The notes under the pieces are model-generated. The model made no database searches and was not told where the DNA came from. It saw only the letters and a list, made by a program, of their open reading frames with translations. The position numbers and the translations under genes were made by a program. This document shows, piece after piece, positions 29,040 through 42,109 of a stretch of 64,000 nucleotides of DNA (its first letter is position 1; the number at the start of each line of letters is the position of its first letter). This DNA is from Oryzias latipes. Taxonomy: Eukaryota; Chordata; Actinopteri; Beloniformes; Adrianichthyidae. The stretch covers positions 23,930,955 to 23,994,954 of the forward strand of contig NC_019866.2 in NCBI RefSeq assembly GCF_002234675.1. Reading direction: 5' to 3'.

Positions 29040-29410
29040 CCAACTATTCTGAGACCTGCAGCAGCTTATTCCATCCGTCTTCTTCTTCTCATCTGAGACT
29101 GGGTTTTGGGAGCAGCAGTCTTAGCAAAGATGCCCTGACCTCCCTGTCCCTGGCCACTTCCCCCAGCTCCTCTGGGGGGGACCCCGAGGCATTCCCAGGC
29201 CACCCAAGATAGTCTCTCCAGTGTGTCCTGGGTCTTCCCTTGGGTCTCTGTCAAGTGAGACATAACCAGAAGACCTTCCCAGTGAGGGGTCCAGATCCCA
29301 GACACAACCTCAACTCCACGATGTGGAGAAGCAGCGGCAAAACTCCTAGCTCTCTGCGGGTGACCGAGCTTCTCACCCTGTCTGTAAGGGAGCGTACGGT
29401 AGAGAGGTTA
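29040..29410 (-). mobile_element. LINE C-terminal fragment
   Basis: The minus strand reads pieces of a LINE C-terminal domain (WTPHWEG, GKTQDTLERLSWVAWECLG, VPPRGAGGSG) seen commonly in teleost genomes as 'GRP-TRWRD-ISRLAWE-LG-PPEE'. Frames are broken by substitutions. The clade is not determined. Confidence 0.6.
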
Positions 29411-32400
29411 TTTTGAGCTAATCCCAGGAGCTAAACTCCCTGGGGCTTACTCCCCTGGTAGGGTCTACCATGGAAGACAGGTGTTAGTTGGCGAGCTAGA
29501 CAAAGAACAACTCAAAACCCTTTTATGAGAATAAATAAGCAACATCCAATCAAGTCGCTCAGATTAGCATCACCGGTGACTCACTTTGGAGCCTGGTCTG
29601 GGGTCCCCAGGTGAGTGCCTGGTGGTGGCCTCATTCTGTGTTTTGGTGAAACACTGCCTGTCACCTGCCTCTCCCCGGAAGCCAGGTGACACATATTTCA
29701 ACCAGGAAGCAATCCCAAACCTGCCCAAATTGTGTCAATCTACCTAAAGCAATTTTTACCAGCCAAATCAGAATAAAAACCACCGTATTGTGCGGGAAAC
29801 CGCCCAGTCTGACAATGCTGCCTCCGGACCAATGCTGACTGGAATATACCAATTCTGCAGAAAGACGGGGGAGGAGCACATTTACATGATCATATGTGCC
29901 ATTTGAATAAATTGGGTTTCTTTTTCATGACAGAGTTAAATATTGATGGACGTAAAATTTATTTGAGACATCTTTTTTAAGTGTTCAGCTCGGGGCCCAT
30001 AGAAAGTTGGGGGCCCCAGGCGATCGCCTTCCTTTGCCTTATGGTAAGTCCGCCTCTGTAGGTTGGTAGATTACGATTGAAGCTTCTTGGTTGATCAGTT
30101 GAGACAAAGAGTCCAAGGTTGTAACTTGAGTTCGTGTCTGTGAATCTGTGTGTGTTTGAGGATCTGAAAAAGATTTCTGAAGAGACAGAGCATTTCCTGC
30201 AGTTGTGCAAAAACATTTTTAAAACTGTGAGTCACTTTTACTCAAAGACAAAATAATTCTATACAAGTCGTGTCCGTAGTTCGTCTTTAGCTCATCTCCT
30301 GCTCATTGGAAAGTCTGTCTGCATTCACACTGAAGGGAACCGCTCTGGATCAGCTCAGGACTAAACCTTCTGGAGCTAATGTGCCCCTAAAGTGATGGAC
30401 GTCCACATCTATGGGAACCCGTCATGGTCACCTGCTATCATAGAAAAGTGTCAGAAAGCAGAAGCCTCATTTCCACAGTGTGCTCTAAAGATAAAACCCT
30501 AACAGGAAGCTGCTGGTTTCTTTCCATCGGGCCTTCATCGAACGTGTCTTCCTGCATGACAGTGGCTGCTCTCCTGCAGACAAAACTCTGCTGCAGGACA
30601 GCAGAAAACTGGCAGGTCAAGTCCAACCCTGACCAGCAATGACAGCGCATTCTGATGCTACAGCGTTTGTTTGATTCTGCAATGTTTTAGTGTCCCCTTC
30701 TGAAATAATAAGAACAGACGAATGGGAGTGATGAAAGTAATCCAGTGAATCCAGGTGTTAACGCCCCTCGCTGCTCATCTTTCAGCAGAGACAGGTTAAA
30801 GATGGGGGTGTGAGGGTGTGGCAGGGGGGTTTGTGGATCTTAAACTATCACTTACTCATATTTCCAGCTGTTTTTTCTTTAGGAATGAGCCATTTCCACC
30901 TGAGCCCCTAACAGGATCGTTAAAAAACAGACAGCAGGATGCAGAAAGTATTCAAGGACATTAGGACAAGACTTCCCTTCTCCAGCTCCAGTACAGACAA
31001 GGAACCGCTAAAATCCTCATTCAAAATCTTTATTCTGGGGCCAATTCCTAAAAAGCCAAACTTGGAATGTGGCGGTTTGGAAACAGCAGTATTATTTGCA
31101 TTTTATAAAGCATGTTTGGGCGCTGTGGGACCCACAGCTGTTCCAGCTCAACACAGAATCTGAAGGACCTCAAAGTGCCTGTAATTCTCCAAACTGCTCA
31201 GTTAACACTCTCAGATTAGAGCTCATTCCCAATCTAGTTGGCTCAACATGACAGCTGATTGCAGCGGCAGGTGTTCAAATATAGATTGAGTCCTCTAGTT
31301 TGGATGCAGGGTTGAAGGAACCAAGCAGCGCTGGTGAGTGCGCACAAACATGAATGAATTTGATGAAGGTTTTTGTTTTATTTGCTGCCCTCTCTGGTTT
31401 CTTTGACACATCCAATATGCGGAACGGAGGCTGAACTTTGAGCTGTTGAGTTTACGAGCGCACCACAACCATCATAATCTTTCCCCACCATGCATCTGTT
31501 TAGGCTTTTATCAAGAGATGTTGTTTCAGCCTAAAGGTTCCCCTTTGATGCAAACTGAGCTACTGAAATAAGAATAAATGCTGTTTTTAGGACTTTAAAC
31601 TTGCCACGCTGCAACTCTGTGCATCTCATGAAACTGAGGATTGAACAGACCATAATAAGTAGTAAAAACAGAGAAGCAGCCCTTCTTGGATGATATGCTG
31701 GATGATCTTAGAGGTCAGATTTTTAGTCAGCCTGTCACATCACTGTTAGGATCTTTACACTGGCTTTCCTATGGCAGCGTCTCCCAGCCAACACTCACCT
31801 ACAGAGTGGTGGCCTAAACAGCACCTTCATATCTGAACTCCCCCTTCTGGGTCACACCCCCGCCCTTTGAACTGCAGCCAGTATCCCTGAAGCTCTGTGA
31901 CCCACATTTAAGAAATGTGGATCCCCTGCCTCCCTGACAATAGGCAAATGACGAAAAGTAGCTTCAGTCACACTTTGACAACGAAAATCCTGTCTGCCTT
32001 GAGAAACATTTAGCAGCTAAGCAGTTTCTCTGGCAGTATTTGCCTGGTAACAGGACTGACTTTTGCCTGATGCATTGTCTTTGAATAAAAGCATCTCTGA
32101 GTGAACTGAGGGCGGCTGTGGGCGGATCTGCTGGAGTCTGGCCCCACAGGGTCAGGTAAGCATGACATCCTGTTTGTTTGATCCATAGAACATGCATGGA
32201 TGTGTAATCTCTGACACCACCCACAAGATTCAGAAGAGCCAAACGAAAACTGGAAGTGGGACAGGGACATTAACTAGTTTTGGTGATAGTTTTGTTAAGA
32301 CCACTCACCTGCGAATCAAGGACACACTCATCTAGTTATGCACAAATCTGATAAAGTCTAATGAAATCTAAACTAAAGAAAATATCCCAAGAAAATAAAG

Positions 32401-33260
32401 CAAAAGAAACATAAAAGATTTTGTGTTAAATCAGAAGTTGTTTCCTTCCGTCGCCAGTGGAACGAGTGTCACTGTGGGGTCGATCTCCTCCGACTGGTAC
32501 CCAGGGGTCCACTCCTCACTCACCCGTCATGACATGCATGTGTACACCTTCAATCACTTGTGACACTTTCCTCTCCCTAACTGAGGGGTGCTCATTTGAC
32601 TGGGGGTGGCTGAGGCAGCAACTGACCTCATGTAAACCCTCTTCACTTCTTCAGGAAAACCGACGGGACTCTGAGCGTTTGTTTCCACTTTTCTTGCAGC
32701 GGTGCACTCCCCCTCAGCCCACTCGCTGTGCTCGCTCTTAAAGGGACTGCTGTGGGATTTTAGTAAACACGACACTCTGACACAAGAGTGTTTGCTCAAA
32801 CAAAGACATTCACCAAAGAGGGGATAAAGCAACCTGAGCTAATAAAAAAAGTCCCACTGAAACATTCTAGTCCAAATCTTTCCTCTCCCGGTTTGGCATA
32901 CATACAGTCTGACTTGTGAAGTGGAGACCACAGACGAGCTCTTTTGGAGAGCTAAAGGTTCATGTGGTAAACAAACGTTCACACGCATGTCAAACATATC
33001 TATAGGGGGTTCACATATCAGAATTGGCTTCTAGGAAGACATGGTTGGTTTGAAAATGTGTAACTCAATGGGTTTTTTTAACCAAAAAACCTATTCAGTT
33101 AATTGAAAAATGTGTTTGTTTGTCAGGTTTTTCTTTTTGAAAGTGCATAATGGACAAACATTTTCTCCTCGTCCATATGAACCCCCCCACACTCTGACTT
33201 ACCACTGCTCCTCAGCATCAAGACCTGCTTAAGAACAGATATTTTCAGAAGTCAGTATTT
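29411..33260. other. intergenic, no gene seen
   Basis: Mostly unassigned single-copy-looking DNA. 29450-29880 resembles dispersed repeat text. 31690-31930 may be an eroded LINE 3' domain, but too many stops prevent assignment. 31020-31260 is low in repeats and could be regulatory. No splice-linked coding exons were recognised. Confidence 0.45.
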
Positions 33261-33261
33261 A

Positions 33262-33440
33262 GATGATAGGTTCACTGGTCACTCTAAATTGTCCCTATGT
33301 GTGAATGTGAGGGTGCATGGGTGTGTGATTGTGGCCCTGCGACTTTTCCAGGGTGTCCCCTGCCTTTGACAGCAAGTGGCCGGGATAGGCTCCAGCAACA
33401 CTGTGACCCCGAAAAAACGGATTAAAAAAATGAATGAGAA
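33262..33440 (+). mobile_element. tRNA-type SINE, 3' part
   Basis: Matches the body and 3' end of the copy at 12398: 'actctaaattgtccctatg', 'ccagggtgtcccctgcctt' and 'gggataggctccagcaac', ending near aatgaatgag. The 5' tRNA-like part is missing. Confidence 0.7.
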
Positions 33441-33911
33441 TTTAGAAGAATGTCTTCTCATATCTGCACCAATGCTACGGTCTTCTCTGAAGGTACAGTG
33501 AAGTCTCCTCAAAAACATTTCAATGCAAAAAAAAGTCATCATTTAGTACATTGTTCTAGTCCTACATTTCTGCTCATCCGCACTATTTAGAAAATATACA
33601 TCACTGAGCTCATCAAACACATCAAAGAACAGGTTAATTTCAATTTCTCACATCAGCATCATCCAGCATATTTACAGTTTTTCAGAACACCTGTATTCTT
33701 TACCTCATCTGCATTATGCTCAATTCTGCATGTTAGGAACATCTGCATTACCCAGGATATCTGCATAATTCATCTCAATACGTTTACATAATCTGCATCA
33801 TTCTTCACACCTGTGTTTTTCAGGAAACACAGGTGTTATCCAGTCTTTTTTTTCAATGAAAACATTTTTATCAAACTGATTGGCTGTTTTTTCTAAACAA
33901 AGAATCAAACA

Positions 33912-34092
33912 TTGGGCTGCCTGGTGGAGTAGTGGTCCCTCACCTCATAGTGAGAAGGCCTTGATTCAAGTCCCGACCGGTGAGTGTTGCTCTGTGATTG
34001 ATTTCTGAATTGTCCTGGGCTCAGCGTACCTTTGACTTTCAGTAGCTGGGTAGCCACCGACAACCCCATGACCCCAAACGGAAATAGAATTT
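33912..34092 (+). mobile_element. tRNA-type SINE, internally deleted copy
   Basis: Begins 'gggctgcctggtggagtagtg' with box B-like 'gattcaagtccc', then jumps to 'ctgaattgtcctgggctc' and ends 'accccatgaccccaaacgg', so the middle body is missing. Confidence 0.65.
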
Positions 34093-34523
34093 AGACTTTA
34101 AATCTTACCATAAACTTGAGAAAGAAAGGGAGACCAGAAAAAAAGATTGTGTGTGTGTGTATGTGCATGCACGTCTCAAACTGGAAGGCAGTGAGTTGTC
34201 TAAACAGACAGAAATAGATGCAGCCATTCCTCTCTGTAATTCTGACTGACTGATTTTCTCTCTGTCTGACTGAACTGTGTTCATAATCCACTGTGGTCAC
34301 TCAGCAAACACACAGACAGCAGGGCGGAGCCGCCCTCACTGTAACCGCACACACGCACGTGCGCATGCATGTTGGGCACACTTGACTGCTGTGGAGGGAC
34401 ACATCAAGACATAATGTGACCCCACAGACGGAGAATGGCATCATGAAAAAGTGCTGTCCGTCTTAACCAGACGCATCCTGCTTGGGATTGAACCTGTTCC
34501 GTCCCAATCCTTCACTCTCTGCC

Positions 34524-34726
34524 TTAACCCTTGTGCTATCCTAGGCACTTTGACATTGGGAGTTGGGTCATCTAGACCCACTAGACAGTGCTCTGAACCT
34601 TTTTTCTTCAATGATTTGTGATCTTCACTGGTGTCCATGGATTACATGAAATCTTTCCACCTTTATCCACCTTTGTCATGGTAGGGAGAACACCTCAATG
34701 TTAGGGTAGGATAGTACAAGGGTTAA
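34524..34726 (-). mobile_element. TTAA MITE, copy 3
   Basis: Inverted relative to copies 1 and 2. It has TTAA-CCCTTGTGCTATCC at the left and GGATAGTACAAGGG-TTAA at the right. A few bases are missing around 34695 ('aatgttagggtaggat'). Confidence 0.88.
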
Positions 34727-36079
34727 AGCCAAGAGGATGAACCCTAAGTTAGATTTGTTTCTGCTGGCAACCTTTTTGATTTCACAGCTTAAGGTGTTTT
34801 TGATCAAACCTCAGATATGGTACCTGATTGATCTCTTCAGGCATACTTGTGTTGGCTAATTTCATCATTAAGTGTATGGATCGGACCAAAAGAGACCAAA
34901 TGTGGAGAACAACGCCATTTAAAATCTCTGTAAATTTATTTATGAATTTGAAACTTTGGTTTAGAAAAAACAAACTGGTCAAATTATACAGCTAATTAAT
35001 ATTCTAAGAAAGAATGCATTTGCAATGCTAATGCATATCTATGCACTCAAGATTATCATTATTTGTCTGAGAAGTTTCATGAGTAAAGATTATAAAGACA
35101 TATTTGAACACTTTATAATCAAAGAGGGAAGTACGCACTATCAAACGTCTAAGGAAAAGATGGATGGGGGTTCATTACAGGCTCAATAGACCCTATATTT
35201 CATTCTACTGTTTGAATTGCTCTTTGAACCACAGTGTGACAGTCTTCAAAGACCAGAGGAGACATCCACTGGCAACGGCCACACACAGGTCTGGACATGT
35301 TTTTGGTCAACAATCACAGAGCAGTCGGCTCATGGTGTCTCCCATAACACCGTGAATAAAGACAGGGATGCCTGCTGACTAGTGACAGCTGTCCTGCTCT
35401 GCCTGGTTTGAGGGCTTCCCTGAAGCTTTGCTCCACATCTCCCTCTACAGCTGCGCACAAGCCAGACACCAGAACCACGGCGTCGCGATTTCAGTGCAGC
35501 CCATTTTTTGTTGGAGTTTAGACAAAAGGAAAATGAAACATTTTTATGTCAATTAGAAAGAAAAAAACATAAAGACAGGGATCAGCAACTGGCCTGGTGA
35601 CGGAGCTCGCGTTTTGCAAGTATGCGTTGGAGAGTGTCAGAACCACTCCACAACGCAGTGCTCAGTCATAAGGATCGGACCAGGACAAGTTTTTTATGCA
35701 GTGGCAATTGGCAGCATCTCTGCTCCCTGATGGGGCTGATGGCTCATCAGCTCCATGGGGGGTCTGCAGGATGCTCCTGCTCAAAGACGTTCTTGGGAGG
35801 GTCTCTTTACAATTACATTCAAATTAAAATGACCTGATGGGACTAAAATTCAGTAAAGCAATATTGAATGGAACTATGTCGATTTCAATTTTATTGACCT
35901 AATCGAATCAAGCAGATCTAATGTCAACTGAAATGAATGGCTGTAACCTTGAAACGGGTTAAGATGAACCAAAGTCAGTTAATGTGAAGTTGACTTAAAC
36001 GAAACTTTCAAAAATAAACAAGCAGAATTGTTTAAAACCAAGTGAATTGAATTGAACTGAAAATTCTATGGAATCATTG
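34727..36079. other. intergenic, no gene seen
   Basis: AT-rich DNA with frames under 75 codons. The tract 35860-36060 is rich in 'gaattgaa' and 'aactgaa' words, a degenerate low-complexity repeat. Confidence 0.5.
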
Positions 36080-36540
36080 ACTGTATATGAGAAGTGGACT
36101 GGGTAGCCCCTCCCTCCTGTCGTACCAAACAGGAATTACCTGCTCGTCCAAAACACCAAATATCCTCAGTCATTGTATTTATCAGAATAACCATTCTTTA
36201 TCTGAAACCTTTTATTAACATTTTCTTGATAATTTTTTATGATCTGTTTAATGATCTGTTTTCTGTTAGTTTTTTCAAGTTACAAACTAACCAATCAGAT
36301 GCCTCAGTAAAAGTGGGTGGTCTTACATTCAATGTTCAAAATGTCTGATTGACACATTTCGTAAAGCCCACTCTTAAACTTTAGGGGTGTGGCCTTCCAA
36401 CAAGTTCCCCCCTGATTGGCGAGAGTGGTTGCCATAGCAATGTTGATCCAGACTCGGATCAATCACTGCTTACTGACGACTTCTGGCTCCAACATGGAGT
36501 TGCCTGTATCGCTAAAAAAAATGGCCGACTGAATTGACTT
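36080..36540 (-). repeat. dispersed repeat, inverted partner of 42110-43010
   Basis: Shares 'gactgtatatgagaa' at its start, and on the opposite strand shares 'ggcatctggttgg', 'gaaggccacaccc' and 'tcagacattttgaacatt'-like words with 42110-43010. This indicates two diverged copies of one non-autonomous element in opposite orientation. Confidence 0.55.
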
Positions 36541-37610
36541 CATTTCCGTTGGAGTGGGCAGTGAAGCATTTTCTGTGGGTGACATCACACTCACTCCTTC
36601 CAGTTCTCTCAGATGTGCAGAATGTATTTAATCTAAACAATTCCAGCAACTTGAGACCTGCTGATTTAAGTAGAATCTTAGGATCAAACTGCATATTTTT
36701 GAGCATGTGAGCCGATCTGAACCAAATCTAAACTGGAATGAAATGAAAGCAGTTTCATCTTAAAGATCGCTGAATTGGTGGGCACAAGATTAGTAGTCCC
36801 TTTTGTGCTCCATGAAGACTTTTGGTCTTTATTTGTTTGTGGTTTGAACACAAGCACTGCGCCTTCGCACAAAGACTCATGAAATAAGAGCTACTCTGCC
36901 GTATTTGGGAAAAGAGTTTCAGAACCTTAAAATAGCTGTTGTGGTTCGGTTTCTTTTTTTAACTCTGCACTGGGACTTGATTTTCGCAAACTCGAGTGGC
37001 AAACACACCAAAACATTGAAGACTTTCTTAAAGATGGAGCTTCAACCTCATCCTCTGCTCCAGTTTAACTGTTGAACCGATCTCAACTGCCCACTGTAAT
37101 CCAGCCCGAGCTGAAGAATGACATATTTGAAAACCCAACAACGGTGCAAGCTACAGCTTGGTTTAGGACACAAAAAGGAATTCTCCAATAGTTCCGAAGA
37201 AAATCGATGGGAGGTGTTCACATCATCAGGTCTCATTTGCTCCTCGATGGCAGCCAGCATCATCAGGTCGTTTATAGCCTCTCACCTGCAGCACGGTTGC
37301 AGCTTTGATGTTGCCATGCTCAGGACTTTACATTTCCTGCTGTGCTGTAAAACCTGAGCGCACAGCTGCCTGTCATCACACGCAGCAGGACACCTAATGG
37401 TGGACGTGTAATGGGCTCTTTATGAACGGAAGCCACTGGTTGTTTGAAGTTTTCATGATTGGCAATGATGGGATCTGGGGGTGGGGGCTTACTTTAGCTT
37501 GTGGGGCATGCTGACAGTGTATGCTTGCAAATGTGTAATCTAGAGCTCATAAACCAAAAGGACATGATTGGAATTGCCCCTGATGAGCTGAGGAACATTA
37601 GATGCTGTTT

Positions 37611-37641
<31 letters not shown>

Positions 37642-40600
37642 GGGGCTTCTTGGATCAGTTAATCTTTTAGTCCCAGAGATTTCTCCTGCAACTGCAAAAA
37701 GCAAATACTCTTTGAACTACGGTCATTCTATGAACATTTACTTGACAACTGCAAAGCTGCAGATCTGCGCACTGCAGATGTGCAACACTTTGCAGAATCA
37801 GTTCACTTAGAATGTATAAACACTTCACTGCTGTATGTAAAGTGTTGCATATCAGCACAAAGCTTTACAGAGTTACTATTAGTCAAGCAATGTCAACACC
37901 AGGACTAAAGCTTTGGTGTTAAAAACTTGTTACTTTAATATTAAATGGCAACCTACTCTAAATACCCACCATCTCCCCTAAATAAGACAAATGCAGCGAG
38001 ACTATTTTAAAAACACTAACAACACCTTTCCAATGGAGTGGGTCTTTAAATGGTTAAGGGGCTTTCACACTGAAGTGAGTCTCACCAGGGTTCATCTGCA
38101 AATGAACAGAAGTCTCCATTCCCAAGAAGACCAGAGTTCTGTGGTTTGGTCCCAAAAGTCCAGGTGAGTTTTCACACCTGCCAAACCAAGAGGACCACCA
38201 GGAAAAAAACAGGTCTGGATCAGACCAGAAGCAAACCTGCCAAATGTACTGCAGCTTCTCATCTAACACAGCTGGATGGGATATGATGATGACTTTATGG
38301 TCTTTATGGTCAATCAAAGACAGCGGTGGGCAGGTGTTTCACGCACACACCGAAGACACAGTCATATAAGCGTGACACGTGTAGCATCTGCAGTTCTGCA
38401 CAGAGAAGGTTTTAGAGTTCAGCAAAAAATTCAGAAATTCAGAAAAAAATGAACTTGTGAAGAAAATTTCAAGTTTTGTTTTTGTTTTCTACTCTGTGGT
38501 TAGAATAAGACCACCTAATTCAACTGTACGGGGGGTGGGGGGCTTTGTGAGCATCCTTTATTAAAAGTAAACGTGATGTTTTAGCCTCATAGCTTTAAAG
38601 ATTTTAGGAATTTTGAGGGTTCAAACCTTCATTTTGGGCTGTAAAATGGGAGAGACAAAGGAAAAACCAAAGTAATTCTACAACATCCCATGATATTCTA
38701 TTGTAATGTCAATATATTCCAACTGTGCTAACAAAAAAACAAAAAACAAAAAGAGGGCAGTTTTTAAATGAAATCTCCCTTTCTGAGCACGCTCTGTGGG
38801 ACTTTAAGAGGCCCGGCTCCTGCGAAACCAGAACCAGAAAAGATGCCAACTGACTCCACCTGCTGGGAAGGGAGAGGAAAAACTGGAACATCTGCTAGAA
38901 GAAGAGAGACAATCACTGCTACTGACAAGATAAACGTGACACGGTTCGTTCTAACCCAACTCTTCTGCCATCAGTCATAAAATTTGCCCCGTGAAGTGAG
39001 GCAAATATGTGATCAAATCACAAAGCAGAGGAAAGAGAAGGAGGGAGGTTGAAGATGCTCGCCGCTGTAGTTTCCAAAAGCAGATAATTGAAGGCTTTGC
39101 TCCAGTTTAGGAAGCAACTGGAGGGGCAAGCGGTGGAGGCCACAGAGGAGAGAAAGAGGGAAGCCACGTCCACACAGATGACTCACTCGTGCTCACTTTT
39201 CCTCCTCCTCCCCCGTCGGTGGGGCCAGACTGAACTCAAAGCAGTTTTCCTGCGAGCTTCTTTTTATTTTTGTTTTATTTTTGTCGCCCATCAGTGCTGC
39301 TGTTTTAAAAAAAAAAGAAAATGATAAAGTGGAGTCAGAATGATCCAAACCTCCTCCTAGAATCGGTCCACATGCACACAACATGCTATGCATATTCAGG
39401 ACCGCCCTTTCTGTGCCTTTTGGGGAGCCCTGAAAAGATCCCCACAGCTCTGCTGTTTCCAAAGTCCTCATCAGAGTAAAGTCAGACAGACAGAGGAGCA
39501 CATCTGGCATTTGAACACGTGTGCTTCTGCATGCTGACACCCACAGGAAGCTTCAACCATTAAAGCATTGCAGCTCCTGCTTTGCTCACTTTTGTTGGTT
39601 TTTATGAATGTTGTCTACCATTCTGATGTAAATCCCCTCAAAAAAGGATGAAGGTTTCGGACAGATCACTGTTTCCATGAAGAAGTCACCTACAAAGACA
39701 AAAGGGCTCATTTTTAGGGGCGGGCCGTGTTTCCAGAACCCGCAGGAGCTGTGCGTCTGGAACTTCTCAGACCGAAGACCCACATTTCTGCATAAAATGT
39801 GACATCATATATGTGCAGCCAATCAAAGACAGCAGACGGAAAAGACCGGCCCAGGCTCAGCTGTGAGGCATGACGCGGAGGGTCCCGCACTGAGAGGGGT
39901 GGGGCCAGCAGCCTCACATAGGAAGGCCTCATGGTTTTTAAAAGAAGATAAGGGGTGGTGTAAGAGTTAGGAAAACGTTAAGGGGTCGAACTCAGAGTGA
40001 AGGAAAAAACACAACAAAAAAAGATCGAGGCTGTCTGATCACTCGCACGCCGCGGAGGATGGAAAGTGTGAGCTGCAGCCGGGCAGCAGTGAGTTAAACG
40101 GATGAGTGGAAAGTGAAGCTGTGAGTCAGACGTCTGAGCTCCACTCCCCTCTGCACATTTGTGCAGCAGAATGTGGGACAAACTCTCTGGATGCTCCGTT
40201 CAGATCTGCAACGAAGATCCTGCTGGTTTTAGAGAAACAGCCGGCACGTCGTTTATCGCCTCCATAATGTTAGAAAAGCACAAATGATGAAAGGGAAGAA
40301 TAAAGTGAGGATTTTGACCAAAGTTCTCTTTTCCACAGTACCTCTCCGTGTTTGCTGGGTTCATCTGAGATCATCAGCACGTTTTGACCATGTTAATAAG
40401 TTCTGAGAAAGTTCACCAATAGACAAAATCTTTACTACACAGGCAGATGGTTGAGATGACATCTTCATAAAATCTTCAAGGGTTTATCAAAGGCGTAACC
40501 AACCGGCTGAAACGGGTCACCACATGGGAAGGGGGAAGGTCCCACTGTGCTCCACAGAGCTGTAAGAACGTCTTTCACAATGAGACATTTCAGCAAAGCT

Positions 40601-42109
40601 GCTGGACTTTGATCTGATGCCTCGTTAGTGATAATCTGCACTTTTGACAGTTTAAATCCCGAAGTGGATCAACAAGAAAACAAATGGAAGAGGGGATTCA
40701 TTTAAACACTTCTTCACATAGCTTTTAGCTTTAGAATGATGGTGAAGAAAAACAATAAAGAAAGCTAAATTCAATGTATGGAGCAGCTTTGACTGTTTTA
40801 GTAACCAGTCGTACCCAGGTTGTTGTTGTGTATTTGTGTTTGCCCTGCGTCTGGCTGACAACCCGACGCATTTGAAAAAGAACGCAGCTTTTCCTCCGCT
40901 TTGCTGCGTTTCCTCTGCTGACCTCTGCTGCATGTGCGAGGCGGGCCGCTGTCATCCACGTGGCAGGGTGACGTTTAAGAAGCTGTGAAACCCCGAACAC
41001 AACTAGCTCAGAAGAACAGGGTGGGTGAAGGACCTCAAATGTTTTTATTGCTCCTTTCTTTGTGGTGTTTTGCAGAAAATGCCAATTAGAACGATGTATC
41101 TAAAGTTTGGGGTTCATGACATTTTTGGGGTATTGCTTGGATTACATTGAAGATTAAGGCATCAAACGCGATCTACTGTTTGGTTATAACTAGAATGCCC
41201 CCCTGATCTGCTGAATCCACACAGATGAGCTAAAGTCAAAAAGAAATGACAGTTACAGTTGTCTCTTGTGGAAGGAATCAACAAAAATACTTTTCCTAAA
41301 CATCACATATGACACGTTTGGGATGCAAATGTACCTTTTACTGACTCACAAACTCTCAAAATGACTTTAAGAGTTTTGGGATTTCAAACAACTTTCAAAA
41401 CTTGATCTTCAAAAAATAAAAGAAGCTGAACTCAAACTAGGAAATTAGCTGATATTTAGATTACTATGAATGCATCAAAGAGCTAATTATTGTGTACAAA
41501 GCACTACAGGAAATCATCAAAACATAAATAAAGAGCAAAAATTTGATTAGAAAAATAATTGATACCTCAGGTGTGTGTATATAGTGGTTTTATTGGCTTT
41601 TGCTTTTATGTACAATGTCATTGAGCTTCTTGAAAAGCGCATTTCAATTATGATAATTTGTATTTTATTTTTTCAAAATCGTACCACATTGGTGGTTTTA
41701 GGAAATGTTAAATTTATCAAACAAAACATCTTTTTAATGACCTGAAAAAACAGATGTGAACCTGAAAATATGCTTCACTGAAATTCCTAAGCAGAAAAAA
41801 AAAGGTAAAGCCTCAAATGGAAAAAAACAAAGAGGAGTTTGGATTAAATGTGGGAAAAAGGAAAACTCTCTTCTTGGGACAGATTAATCCTTCCAGCATC
41901 TGAAGTGTCTGACAGAGAGGGAGGGGGCTGAGAGAAGAGACAAACTTACATTCTTCTTCACTGAGCTCAGCGTTTTACACAGTCTCTGACCACTGCCTGC
42001 TCAGTCTGAGTGCACAGGAGTGACTGCATGAAGTTTGGAAAGTTACTAAATTATTTTATTCTAAATCTGTTGGAGCCCACATTTTAAGCATTGTCATTGG
42101 CAGGTGGGT
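36541..42109. other. intergenic, no gene seen
   Basis: About 5.5 kb of unassigned DNA. The only clear feature is a T-run followed by a G-run of about 25 at 37608-37645. Frames are short on both strands and none resembles a known family. Confidence 0.45.
37608..37645. repeat. poly-T/poly-G homopolymer
   Basis: About 12 T followed by about 25 G. A G-run this long can form quadruplex-like structure and its length is unreliable in assemblies. Confidence 0.95.

Noticed and set aside
31690..31930. possible LINE C-terminal relic
   Set aside because: Some words resemble 'LHWL' and 'YLN' motifs, but stops and mismatches are too frequent to support a call.
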